A DNA stretch of 64,000 bases from Paraburkholderia aspalathi (GTDB lineage Bacteria; Pseudomonadota; Gammaproteobacteria; Burkholderiales; Burkholderiaceae), in assembly GCF_900116445.1 (NCBI RefSeq), contig NZ_FPBH01000001.1:496001-560000 (forward strand), given 5' to 3'. Position numbers and translations under genes: made by a program. Position 1 is the stretch's first letter. Each line of letters opens with the position of its first letter. The notes under the pieces are model-generated. The model did not search any database, was not told the DNA's origin, and worked only from the letters and a program-made list of their open reading frames with translations. This document shows positions 54,363 through 62,915 of this stretch, piece after piece.

Positions 54363-54828
54363 CGCGCACAAGGCCGAGATGGGCGCGTTCCTCGCTTCGG
54401 TCGAGAGGACCGTGCTCAAGCCCGGCAACGACCCGGCGGGCAGCATCAGGAGCGCGGTGGGCGTCTGCATCGAGTTCCACAAGCCTGCGCCGATCGCCGC
54501 ATCGGTCTCCGTCCAGCCTGACTGCCGCTCGACCGAAGGGTGTCTCTTCTGCGACCAGTACCGCGTGCACGCTGACGCCGCCGACATCCGCAAGCTGCTG
54601 AGCTGCCGTCACTGCGTCAGGCTCGTGAGCGGGCGTGCTGACTCGATCGAGCAGTACGACACATCGTTCGGCGCCGTGCTGCGGCGCGTTGACTTCCTCC
54701 TGTTTGAACTGCGCAAGCGCGACGCCGCGCTGGTCGATCACATCGAGCAGGACGTTGATGTCGCAGGGAATCTGGACGCTTTCTGGTCGGCCAGGCTCGA
54801 CCAGCTTTTCGAATTGGGAGTGGCATGA
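54363..54828 (+). pseudogene. Tfp-like gene, 3' part, downstream of the IS21-family element
   Basis: Continues the split recombinase-fold gene: 'AAHKAEMGAFLASVERTVLK' leads to a C-terminal tail with two Cys pairs, 'STEGCLFCDQYR' and 'LLSCRHCVRL', that look like a zinc-binding module. The frame joins the 5' part exactly if the IS and one GATGC copy are removed, giving 626 residues. Its stop overlaps the next gene's start by ATGA. This fragment could be expressed only as a truncated peptide. Confidence 0.85.
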
Positions 54829-56714
54829 ACAACACACTGATTGTGCCGATCGCTGACCGCCCCGACTGGTACCGTGTCGAGGACGATACGGTCGTCACGC
54901 GCGATACGGCAGGGAAGACTGTTTCGCTGTTTGGTGACGACGCATGGAACGTCCGTGCATACGCGGTTGGGCTGCGCTGGACCCATATCTATTTCAGAGG
55001 CCACCTGCCTGACGGCGCGAGCCGTGCCCTTTCAGAGGCGACGACGCGTCAGTGGAAGCAGGTCATGTACTTTCTGATGCACGAAGCGACCGATACGGTA
55101 CCTGCGTCCAGTACGCTTCAAGTTCGTTCAGCATACCTGAGGGAGTTCACGTTCTTTGCCGCCGTACGTCAGCTAACGCTCTACGAGGGTTTGTGCAACG
55201 TCGCCGTTGTTCTGGACTATGCGGCGCGACCCGCGATGGAGGCGAAGGCCGTGCGCCTTCATTCGATCCTGGTGAAGCTTCACCGTCTGGGCGTCGAGAC
55301 GACGGGGCTGCGCGTACCATTGGCCCAACTGCACAAGCCGCTGCTCGAACGCTTCGCGCAACACGCTGGATACTCGCAACACCCTGTCATCCCGACGCGG
55401 ATCTACCAGCATTTCCTATCAACCTGTGAGCATGACCTCGGCGTCGCTGAGGGTGTCGCTGACGTGCTGTCGGACCACCTCGCACGACTATACGGCGGCA
55501 AGCGTCCCGGCGTGCCTGCGGCGCTGGCAACTGCTGCTGCGCACTTCGGGTGCAAGGACTCCCCTTACGTCATGCGCGCGCTTGTGGCGTCGATCAGGGC
55601 GTTATGTCAGCTTGTCATCCTGTCATTCACCGGCATGCGTGCGATGGAAGCGGAGAACCTCCCGTACGACTGCCTGAGCGAGACCCGGCTGGATGGCGTG
55701 ACCCACTACGCCATCGAGGGCATCACGACCAAGCTGTCGGGCGGTCGTCCCAGGCGCGCATGCTGGGTGACCAGTCCGCTCGCTGCCCGTGCTATCAGGC
55801 TCGCGCAACGGCTGTCGGGCGAGGCGCACCGTGCGCACGGCGCACACGGCTATGCCGAATCGACGGACGGTTCGCACCTGCTGTTCTGCCGGATGGGTCT
55901 GAGTCAGAGTTATGGGTACGTGGCAAACCGGGCGGCAAGTAATGTACATGACGATATCGAAGCCTTTCGTGAGCGCGTCTTCCCGACGATCACGGCCGAG
56001 GACATCGCAGAGCTGAAGCGTGTCGACATGCACCGCGCGTGGGAAGACGAGTCGAAGTATGCGCTTGGGCAGCAGTGGCCGTTCACGCGCCATCAGCTTC
56101 GCCGCGCGCTCGCGCTGTACGCGCACCGCAGCGGACTCGTGACGCTGCCGACGCTCAAGCGTCAACTGCAGCACATCACGCAGGAGATGAGCATGTACTA
56201 CGCTCGTGGCTCGGCATTCGCGAAGGGCTTCATCGACACCGACAAGACCCACTTCGCGAAGGAATGGGCCGGGGCACAGGGCCTGTCCGAGTACCTTGCG
56301 TACGCCGAGCAGGTTCTGTTCTCTGACGAGCGGCTGTTTGGCGGGCACGCCGCGTGGACACAAAGCCGTGCCGTGCAGGCCTCGCCTGTGTCGGTCTACT
56401 CGCGCGAGCAGACGGTCAGGATGTTCGAGAAGGGCGAGCTGGCGTACCGCGAGACAGTGCTGGGCGGCTGCGCCAGTGTCGAGCAGTGCAAGTCGACGCC
56501 GATCGACTGGATCCGTCTGGATTGCCTTGAATCGAACTGCCGTAACCTCGTGGTCGTGCCGTCAAAGCTTCAGCGCGTGATCAAGGCGCAGCAGACTACG
56601 GTCGAGAAGCTGCGCGCGGTCGATGATGCGAGCGTCGAATACCGTATCGAGGCCCAGACGCTGCAACGACTGCTTGACGCGCAGAAGAAACTGATCAAAC
56701 CGGAGGCGGCATGA
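54825..56714 (+). CDS. Large tyrosine recombinase, third gene of the operon (IntB-like)
   Basis: A 629-residue recombinase. Catalytic residues are readable: Arg in 'ILSFTGMRAMEAENLPYDCL', HxxR in 'WPFTRHQLRRALALYAHRSG', and His plus Tyr in 'QLQHITQEMSMYYARGSAFA'. The C-terminal extension has 'VLGGCASVEQCKSTPIDWIR' and 'LDCLESNCRNLVV', a Cys-rich possible zinc site, then a coiled-coil end. Start and stop are both in ATGA overlaps with the neighbouring genes. Matches intB of SE-type modules in size and place. Confidence 0.82.
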   Translation: MNNTLIVPIADRPDWYRVEDDTVVTRDTAGKTVSLFGDDAWNVRAYAVGLRWTHIYFRGHLPDGASRALSEATTRQWKQVMYFLMHEATDTVPASSTLQVRSAYLREFTFFAAVRQLTLYEGLCNVAVVLDYAARPAMEAKAVRLHSILVKLHRLGVETTGLRVPLAQLHKPLLERFAQHAGYSQHPVIPTRIYQHFLSTCEHDLGVAEGVADVLSDHLARLYGGKRPGVPAALATAAAHFGCKDSPYVMRALVASIRALCQLVILSFTGMRAMEAENLPYDCLSETRLDGVTHYAIEGITTKLSGGRPRRACWVTSPLAARAIRLAQRLSGEAHRAHGAHGYAESTDGSHLLFCRMGLSQSYGYVANRAASNVHDDIEAFRERVFPTITAEDIAELKRVDMHRAWEDESKYALGQQWPFTRHQLRRALALYAHRSGLVTLPTLKRQLQHITQEMSMYYARGSAFAKGFIDTDKTHFAKEWAGAQGLSEYLAYAEQVLFSDERLFGGHAAWTQSRAVQASPVSVYSREQTVRMFEKGELAYRETVLGGCASVEQCKSTPIDWIRLDCLESNCRNLVVVPSKLQRVIKAQQTTVEKLRAVDDASVEYRIEAQTLQRLLDAQKKLIKPEAA

Positions 56715-57073
56715 GCGACGCCGTGACCGACTACTACGCGGCCCTTGAGCGGCTGAAGAAACGCAAAGGTGTGCGTATCAACAATGACACCGTGGCGATC
56801 GAGGCGGGCCGCAAGAAGGGCAGCATCAAGAAGTCGCGCGCGCAGTTCACCGAACTGATCGCAGCGATCGACGCGGCCAGCGCCGTAGCCGAGCGCCCGA
56901 AGCTCGAACTGACCGACCGTCTGAACCGCGCGAAGGGTGACGCGAAAGATCTGCAGGCACAGCTTGACGAGTCGCTGGCTCGTGAACTCTCACTGCTGCG
57001 CCAGGTGTTCAGCCTGCGCAAGGAACTGGACGCACTGCGTGGCGGTAGCGTCCTGCCCTTGCAGCCGCGCTAG
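56711..57073 (+). CDS. Small coiled-coil protein, last gene of the recombinase operon (Srap-like)
   Basis: A 120-residue basic protein. The N-terminal part ('YYAALERLKKRKGVRINNDT') looks DNA-binding, and residues about 65-110 ('DLQAQLDESLARELSLLRQV') form a coiled coil. It overlaps the large recombinase stop by ATGA, making a four-gene coupled unit. In SE-type elements this slot is held by the auxiliary protein gene srap. I see no enzymatic motif. The family assignment is by context more than by motif. Confidence 0.6.
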   Translation: MSDAVTDYYAALERLKKRKGVRINNDTVAIEAGRKKGSIKKSRAQFTELIAAIDAASAVAERPKLELTDRLNRAKGDAKDLQAQLDESLARELSLLRQVFSLRKELDALRGGSVLPLQPR

Positions 57074-57459
57074 ATCGGGGGCGGGCGTCTTCGCTTAAAA
57101 CGGGCGCCTGGGCTGCTTCGTCGGCAACGACTTGATGTTCGGGAAGGTTCCCGGTACGGCTCACCTCACGTAGTGACGCATCAAATTCCATTGCGGTTCT
57201 GTGATGACACCGCTGAACCGGTCAAGGGCGGGCGCAGCCCGGCGAAGTGAACCCTTGACGCGCGATGGTTTGACACGCTCTAGCATGGTCGGACGTCCGG
57301 CTTTATCGGGCTTCCGACCATGCGAAACTTGCGGCGGAAGATGGACACTCCGACAGTCGTCGCGTCCACTTTTTTGGCTGATCTGATGGACACTCCGCAG
57401 ACGGCGGATCCCAGCATCGTCAAGGCTCCGGCTGATGTCCATTGTTTTTTTCTTGCGCG
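57074..57459. other. Region after the recombinase operon with a palindrome and a short direct repeat
   Basis: No gene recognised. CGGGAA-GG-TTCCCG (57140-57153) is a perfect palindrome. GATGGACACTCCG occurs twice (57340-57352 and 57385-57397), 45 bases apart, perhaps the remains of mobile-element ends. Confidence 0.45.
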
Positions 57460-57600
57460 TAAAGGGAGCAGCGCGCCGTATTCATCGACGGTTTTCGCCA
57501 GAGGCAGGCGTTGGAACAGACAGGTGAGGTAGCGATAGGGATCAATGCGGTCGGCGCGAAAGGTCTCCACGTAGCGATGTGGCAACAAACGCATCTCGAT
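57460..57600 (-). mobile_element. IS66-family transposase fragment (C-terminal end)
   Basis: Reverse strand reads 'DRIDPYRYLTCLFQRLPLAK' and 'TVDEYGALLPL', the end of IS66 TnpC proteins (typically EPYAYL...RLPQAKTV...ALLPW). Only the last 45 or so codons remain. Confidence 0.6.
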
Positions 57601-57639
57601 TCCAGGCCGTTTAGCCGAGTAATTTTTAAATAGAGCAGG

Positions 57640-57965
57640 TGTTTCGGATGAAGAGGTTCTGCCGCTGAACGCGGTGCGGGCGTTCCGTGCAGGTTGCGCG
57701 CGAACGCCGTGTGACGCGCACCGCCAGGAGTCCGGGCATCACGCAGGGTTCGGTGAGCCGTCATCTCGCCGTGCTGGGAGCGTATCTGGGCGCGAAACTG
57801 ATTGAGCGGCGCGGCAGGTTCAGTGAACTCACCGAATTTGGCCGTCTGTTTGGGGAAGCCGCGACAGAGCCGCTGGACACGATTCTCTTTACAGCCCAAC
57901 GCATGCGACGACGCGATGATCGGCCCCGTGGAGCTGGAATACCTGTTTGGCGAGATCAATGCTGA
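57640..57965 (+). pseudogene. LysR-type regulator N-terminal remnant
   Basis: A broken DNA-binding domain: 'LPLNAVRAFRAG' in one frame, then after a shift 'GITQGSVSRHLAVLGAYLGA' and 'KLIERRGRFSELTEFGRLF'. This is a GcvA-like helix-turn-helix. No effector domain follows. Confidence 0.6.
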
Positions 57966-58451
57966 GAATATAGATTTCCATGATGAACCTCCATTCAGAC
58001 GTCTAATTGACGTCCGTCAGTGTCGCCCGAAGGGAGGCGTCGAGTCCATCTCAGTAAAATCTGGCGGTTTGTTTCTAGAAATCCTTATCGAGCAATGGCT
58101 TGAAGAATCGCACTTCAACACGATCAGGTGATATCGCAAAGCCTTGCTGGACGCGGTTGGGCGGGAGGTGACCGCCAGGTTTCGCACGAAAAGTACGACG
58201 ACCCCATCAGCGCCTGGCGAGCCCGTCTCGCAGCAACAGGCACTTCGGGTGGGGCACCTCTGCCAGACGCGCCGTGTCTGATGAAGTCACACGTGGCTCG
58301 CCGGACCCTGAAAAGACGGGCGCACACCATTTCAATGCCGCTAACTGCTGTTAGCGGCATGGCGGGTAATGGATAAAATAGCGGAAAGCCGCGTTACGCA
58401 TTGCCTTGAATAAGGGATAACCCTTTACACTTAGCTAACTGGGAGAGGCGG
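57966..58451. other. Unassigned stretch before the antitoxin gene
   Basis: About 490 bases. An 82-codon frame at 58128-58376 has no recognisable family or ribosome binding site. The AT-richer end (58370-58440) probably holds the promoter of the antitoxin-toxin pair. Confidence 0.4.
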
Positions 58452-58721
58452 ATGCTCACGGTCAACATGCACGATCCCAAGTCGAAACTCTCGAGCCTGG
58501 TCGAGCGGCTCGAGGTCGGTCAGGAAAACGAGGTCATCATCGCCCGCAACGGCACGCCGGTCGCCTGGCTGGTGCCGTTTGCCGCGCCCCGGCGCATCGG
58601 TGCCGCGCGGCATCTGCTCGCCGGCCTCGCGGTGCCGGCCAGCGTCGAGGCGTTCAACGCCGGTGACGACGCGGTTGCCGCCGATTTCGAGGCCAGCGCG
58701 CAGCAGGGACTGGCGCCGTGA
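58452..58721 (+). CDS. Type II antitoxin, Phd/YefM-type (VapB-like)
   Basis: An 89-residue antitoxin. 'MLTVNMHDPKSKLSSLVERL' and 'NEVIIARNGTPVAWLVPF' form the Phd/YefM DNA-binding fold; the acidic C-terminal tail would bind the toxin. GGGAGAGG precedes the ATG. It overlaps the PIN-domain gene by GTGA, the usual coupling of such pairs. The frameshifted partner means it may now be an orphan. Confidence 0.82.
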   Translation: MLTVNMHDPKSKLSSLVERLEVGQENEVIIARNGTPVAWLVPFAAPRRIGAARHLLAGLAVPASVEAFNAGDDAVAADFEASAQQGLAP

Positions 58722-59106
58722 GGGTGCTGCTCGACACACACATCGCCCTGTGGGCCGCCGAAGGCGCGTCGCTGCTGTCATCCCAGGCAGCCCGCCTGAT
58801 CGAGGATCCGTCCAATATGCTGCTGGTCAGCGCCGCAGCGATCTGGGAAATCGCCATCAAGCACGCGAAGGGCAACCTGCGCGTGCATCCGCGCGATGCA
58901 CGCTCGGTGTTCGCCTCGCCGGTTTCGTCGAACTGCCGGTCACCGGCGACCACACGCAGGCCGTGGCGCTGCTGCCGTCCCACGCGGATCACGCCGATCC
59001 CTTCGACCGGCTGATGATCGCCCAGGCGCTGCACGAGGGGATGGCGCTGCTGAGCGCCGACCCGAAGGTCTGGCGCTATCACCCGACACTGATGCTGCCC
59101 GCCTGA
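58718..59106 (+). pseudogene. PIN-domain toxin (VapC-like) broken by a frameshift
   Basis: Starts with GTG at 58718: 'VLLDTHIALWAAEGASLLSS' gives the first catalytic Asp and 'SAAAIWEIAIKHAKGNLRVH' the Glu. The frame then loses resemblance; from about 58905 a second frame reads 'LAGFVELPVTGDHTQAVALL' and 'DHADPFDRLMIAQALHEGM', holding the remaining acidic residues. A one- or two-base change around 58895-58912 separates the halves. As sequenced the toxin lacks part of its active site. A sequencing error is possible. Confidence 0.78.
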
Positions 59107-59151
59107 CGGCCCCGGATCCGCGTCATGGCCAACCGTCCTTAGCAACTGACC

Positions 59152-61004
59152 GTGCCGCCGCCGCGCACGTATTCGCGCACCGAGTTTGCGGCGCTACGTG
59201 CGTGCAGGGCATCCCCATCGCGAAAATCGCGCGGCTGTATTTCGACAGCGACACCACGCCGTATCCCGACGACCCCGAGCAGATCGAGCGGTTCCTGCGC
59301 ACGATGCGCGACGATCTCGTGCAGCTGGCCGTCTCCATGGCTCGCCCGTGCTGGCCGCCCACCTGCGCGCCTCGATCGCAAAGCACGGCAGTGCGCGCCT
59401 CGCTCGTGCCTCGCTGCAGATGGTCGAGCAGGCAGCCGGACTCGCCGTCGCGGCGCCGCTGACCGGCCACGCCCTCGGCCTGTGGTTCCACCCGCTGATC
59501 GCGCGCCATTTCACCGTCGCGGGCATCGGCACGCTCGCTGAGCTGGCGACGTAAGCGACCGCCGCGGCGGCAGCCGGTGGCGATCAGTGCCGCGCATCGG
59601 CTTCGGCCGCGCGCGCGTGATCGTCGCGTGGCTGCGACGGCACGCCGGGACTGGAGGTGACGGTGGCGGCCGACGTCGATGCCGCGGAGCCCCTCGTGGC
59701 ACCGGGCGATACCGTGGTGATCGGACCGGCCAGCGGGCAGCCCGTGCCACTCGAGCGTATGGCCCTGCCGCACCCGCTGTCCGGCGCAGACGGGCCCCAC
59801 CTCGGCGCCGACCGTGCGCCCGTGTTCCCGTACAACCGGGCCCGCCACGACCTCGACGCGGTGCGGGCGTATCTCGCCGGCTATGCCGGACAGACGGCCA
59901 CCCAGCGCGCGTATGTGCGCGAGCTCGAGCGGCTGGTGCTGTGGGCGACGCCGAAGCGCGGCGTGGCGCCGTCGTCGCTGACGGTTGAGGACTGCGAGGC
60001 CTACGAGGCCTTTCTGGCGGCGCCGGCGGCCCCCTTTACCGGCCCGCCGGTGTCGCGCCAATCCGGCCGGTGGCGTCCGTTCGCGCCGGGCGGCCTGTCG
60101 GCGGACAGCCAGCGGTACGCGGTCCGTGCGATCCGGGCCGCGTTCGACTGGCTGGTCGACGTCTGGTATCTGGCCGGCAATCCGTGGCGGGCCGTGAAGG
60201 ATTCGCGGGCCGTCCGGCGCGCGCAGAAAATGAAGACCGATCGCGCGCTGCCGATCGACCTGTGGACACGCGTGCGCGTCCTGCTGGCTGACCGGAGCAA
60301 TGACCTTGGGCCCCAGGCGGAGCGCTGGCCCGCGGCGCGCGCGCTGCTGCTGCTGCTGATGGGCGATGCGGGCCTGCGGATCGCCGAGGCTGCGGCGACC
60401 CGGCGTCCGGCGCTCGGGTGGCTGCTGGCCGACGTAGAGGTGCCCGCAACGTGGCTGCCGCAGGTCATCGGCAAGGACGACCGGGAGCGGTTCGTCCCGG
60501 TGAGCGAATGGGTGCGTCGCCGCGCAGCAGGCGCACTGGCGCGATCGCGGACTCGACTTCGGTGCGAACCTCGATGCGCCGGACGCGGACGCCGCGCTGG
60601 CCGCGCCGCTCGTCATCCCGGGGACGACCCGGACCCGTAGGAAGTTCGAACTGGAAGCGGGCAGGGAGGAGGGCCCGGGTGGTGACCCAGGCGCCGCTGG
60701 CGGACCGGTATTCCGTGCGCGGCGCAAGGGGACTCACCAGCAGGGAGATCCGTCAGGTATTGAACACCTGACGGATCTCGACGAGTGCGGGCGCCGGCAA
60801 CTCGCCCGCACGTCACCGCATGCGCGGCGGCATACGTTCGACACGCAGCCGGTTGCCGCCGACGTTCCGTTCGATATCGTGCACCGGATCACGGGGCACG
60901 CGTCACTGCAGACCACCACAATCTACGTGACCGCCGAGCAGAGGCGGATGCGCGCGGTGGTCGCAAAGTATCATGCGCGGCTGACCGGCTCCGGACAGAA
61001 ATAA
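59152..61004 (+). pseudogene. Decayed tyrosine recombinase (phage-integrase family)
   Basis: Several frames together make one integrase of a type common in Burkholderia. N-terminus: 'PPRTYSRTEFAALRA', then 'GIPIAKIARLYFDSDTTPYP', then 'GSARLARASLQMVEQAAGLA'. The longest piece, 59657-60640, has 'LDAVRAYLAGYAGQTATQRA' and 'RAIRAAFDWLVDVWYLAGNP' with Arg near 'GDAGLRIAEAAATRR'. The C-terminus reads 'SPHARRHTFDTQPVAADVPF' and 'ITGHASLQTTTIYVTAEQRR', including the HxxR-like box, His and Tyr. At least four frameshifts separate these segments. Confidence 0.8.
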
Positions 61005-61397
61005 CCGGCCCGGTGGGTTTTGCCAGGGTCACCCGGCCGGGGTGCCCTTTCATGATGCGTGAGCCAGTTCGTCAAGGACCCTGACGATGCTCTGCTCATA
61101 GGAAGGTATTCCGTATCCTTCGCGCGGGTTATGGTACGGAAAAGTACAGGCGCAGATTGATCACCTGCTCGTCGATAATGACCAGTACCGTCGAACCCTT
61201 ACGCGTGGTACGCGGCGCGGAGGACCATCCCGGCAAGTCCCGTGGCCCTCATCTCCTTGCCCGGGGCCCGGCAAGGCGACGGTTAGCCAAAGTCAAACCG
61301 TTTTACCAGGAACACCTGTCCGTCACGAGGTCAAGAACCTGACCAATGCAGCCGATATCAGGCTCATGCGTTTCACGAAGTGCCCTCATCCGAACGA
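61005..61397. other. Gap before the three-gene cassette
   Basis: About 390 bases with no recognisable gene or repeat. A 61-codon frame at 61157 has no family resemblance. Confidence 0.45.
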
Positions 61398-61448
61398 TTG
61401 ACTTTACAACAGATGCGCCTAGAATGTACATAACATGTCCATGTACAT
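61398..61448 (+). promoter_or_regulatory. Promoter with twin ATGTACAT palindromes
   Basis: TTGACT (61398-61403), 16 bases, TAGAAT (61420-61425). The palindrome ATGTACAT overlaps the -10 end (61424-61431) and recurs at 61441-61448, with ACATGT between them. It lies just ahead of AGGAG and the ATG of the next gene. It looks like an autoregulated operator for a ribbon-helix-helix-type protein. Confidence 0.65.
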
Positions 61449-61460
61449 AGGAGCAAAGAA

Positions 61461-61736
61461 ATGGCAACTGCAACAGAGCGGATCGTCGTCCAGGTGACGG
61501 CGGTTCAGAAGCGGGCGATTGCGAATACCGCGAAGCGCCTCGGGCTTAACGTAAGCGAGTTGATGCGCCAGGCGGCACAAGGCTTCACACCGTCCGAGGA
61601 TGAGCAGGATATGCATGCGTTGATCGCGCGCGTGAACGCGTCCACACGCGAAGCGAACGAAGCGCTGGACGACGCGCTTGCGTTCGTCGCGGAGTCGAAC
61701 AGACGAATCGCGGCGATGGCGGAAGGCGAGCACTGA
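61461..61736 (+). CDS. Small putative DNA-binding protein (ribbon-helix-helix-like)
   Basis: A 91-residue protein. 'TERIVVQVTAVQKRAIANTA' followed by 'RLGLNVSELMRQAAQGF' has the strand-helix-helix layout of RHH proteins, as in mobilization accessory proteins and antitoxins. Residues 50-90 form an amphipathic helix ('STREANEALDDALAFVAESN'). AGGAG is 8-12 bases upstream. It overlaps the next gene by ATGA. Role unknown; autoregulation through the twin palindromes is likely. Confidence 0.65.
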   Translation: MATATERIVVQVTAVQKRAIANTAKRLGLNVSELMRQAAQGFTPSEDEQDMHALIARVNASTREANEALDDALAFVAESNRRIAAMAEGEH

Positions 61737-61930
61737 TGGGCGTGACAGACAAGGTGTGGGACGCGCTCACAACCGTTATCAAGATGAACGACAAGGTGGT
61801 GTCGCTGGCTGGCACGGTAAAGGATCAGCAGGCCAGGATTGAGGGCCTGACGGAGCGGGTTATCCGACTCGAAGCAACGTTAGAACTCATGATGCGCGCC
61901 GGCGGCGACACGAAAAAACTGCCACGCTGA
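61736..61930 (+). CDS. Small coiled-coil protein
   Basis: A 64-residue protein, mostly one long helix with heptads ('VVSLAGTVKDQQARIEGLTE', 'RVIRLEATLELMMR'). It starts at the stop of the previous gene (ATGG/TGA overlap at 61734-61738), implying coupled translation and perhaps complex formation with it. No family recognised. Confidence 0.6.
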   Translation: MGVTDKVWDALTTVIKMNDKVVSLAGTVKDQQARIEGLTERVIRLEATLELMMRAGGDTKKLPR

Positions 61931-61939
61931 CAGGAAAAG

Positions 61940-62275
61940 ATGAAAGCACATAGCAACGCTGAGAAGTTGGTTCGCTGGCTGCGGCAGCATCAGCCTGCCA
62001 CGGTCGCGCAGATCGCAGCTAACCGCGTGCTGAATTCGCGAGACGCCTCGGATGCGATCCAGTACGGCTTGCGTCATGGCGTGTTCGAGCGTACGGCGCG
62101 GCCAGGCATGCGAGCGAACGAGCGTGTCCAGTACCGCTTGACGGGACAACCGTTGCCGGCACGCAAAGCAGCGCCGGCTCCTTCTTTCGATGGATTGCTC
62201 GAAGCGTGGGGCATTGCCAGCACGCCGCCGCGCCTGGCAGCCCCCACTTCCCGGAAGCTGCAGTTAACCGACTAA
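61940..62275 (+). CDS. Small winged-helix-like protein
   Basis: A 111-residue protein nine bases behind the coiled-coil gene, after AGGAAAAG. The N-terminal 60 residues ('AEKLVRWLRQHQPATVAQIA', 'SDAIQYGLRHGVFERTARPG', 'RVQYRLTGQPLP') fit a winged helix-turn-helix of the type controlling by DNA or protein contact. The Pro/Ala-rich C-terminal half looks flexible. Third member of the compact cassette; function unknown. Confidence 0.6.
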   Translation: MKAHSNAEKLVRWLRQHQPATVAQIAANRVLNSRDASDAIQYGLRHGVFERTARPGMRANERVQYRLTGQPLPARKAAPAPSFDGLLEAWGIASTPPRLAAPTSRKLQLTD

Positions 62276-62644
62276 CACTGACTGGAAAGGAGCGATCGAC
62301 TCGACTGAACCCGGCACCGTTGTCCCTGCCGTTCTGCCATCGATTCGGCCCTTTCGATCCCACAGATCAACTTTGGTCCAGTGGTCGTCGTCGAAGTCGA
62401 AGTACGCCATACGTATTTCCGGATGCGCCCCGGCTACGAACTTCTGTTGACTGTTTAGCACGCTCGCGTGTGCGGTTTGTTCGTTGGCGGGATCCTTGAC
62501 CGTCTTTATCTCGCTCGAATGTTCCGGGAATTCAGCCTCCAGCCATTTGTATGCCGTGGTCGATGCCTTCTTCGCGTCATGTTTTTTGCCGCTCGCCAAA
62601 TCATCGAAATAGATGGTCGACGTGAACAAGGGAGAATGCAGCAT
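62264..62644 (-). pseudogene. Unidentified reverse-strand coding fragment
   Basis: A 126-codon frame with protein-like sequence ('TAYKWLEAEFPEHSSEIKTV', 'HPEIRMAYFDFDDDHWTKVD') but no ribosome binding site and an unlikely N-terminus. It probably continues a gene broken further upstream. It overlaps the end of the winged-helix gene by 12 bases. Family not recognised. Confidence 0.35.
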
Positions 62645-62735
62645 GTGCAGTCGATTCCAAGAAGTAGCGCAGATTCATCTTGGCCTGAATCCGATGCTGA
62701 CGATGACGTAAGGCCAAGGGTATGGTACGTCGTCA

Positions 62736-62900
62736 TCTGCGACAGGAAACGAATGAAGATTCACATTTTTTCGTCGGCCACTGCATGATGTTCGACAGCA
62801 GATACGTAGCATCGCGGGCGTTCGCGAAGGAAGCGCCGTAACGCGTTTCCGCCTCCGTGACCATCACATGTTCCCGCTCCGAGTAACTTTCGATGCCCAT
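62736..62900 (-). CDS. Small reverse-strand open frame downstream of the HELLH-containing gene
   Basis: Fifty-four codons starting MGIESYSERE, 15 bases after the stop of the preceding fragment, with 'MVTEAETRYGASFANARDAT' and 'YLLSNIMQWPTKK'. It may be a separate small gene or another piece of the same broken gene. Not recognised. Confidence 0.3.
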
Positions 62901-62915
62901 GGTCTCGTCGTCTTC

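Noticed and set aside
57420..57959. A 179-codon reverse-strand open frame
   Set aside because: Only its last part corresponds to IS66 transposase sequence, and in a different frame. The rest is antisense to the LysR remnant.
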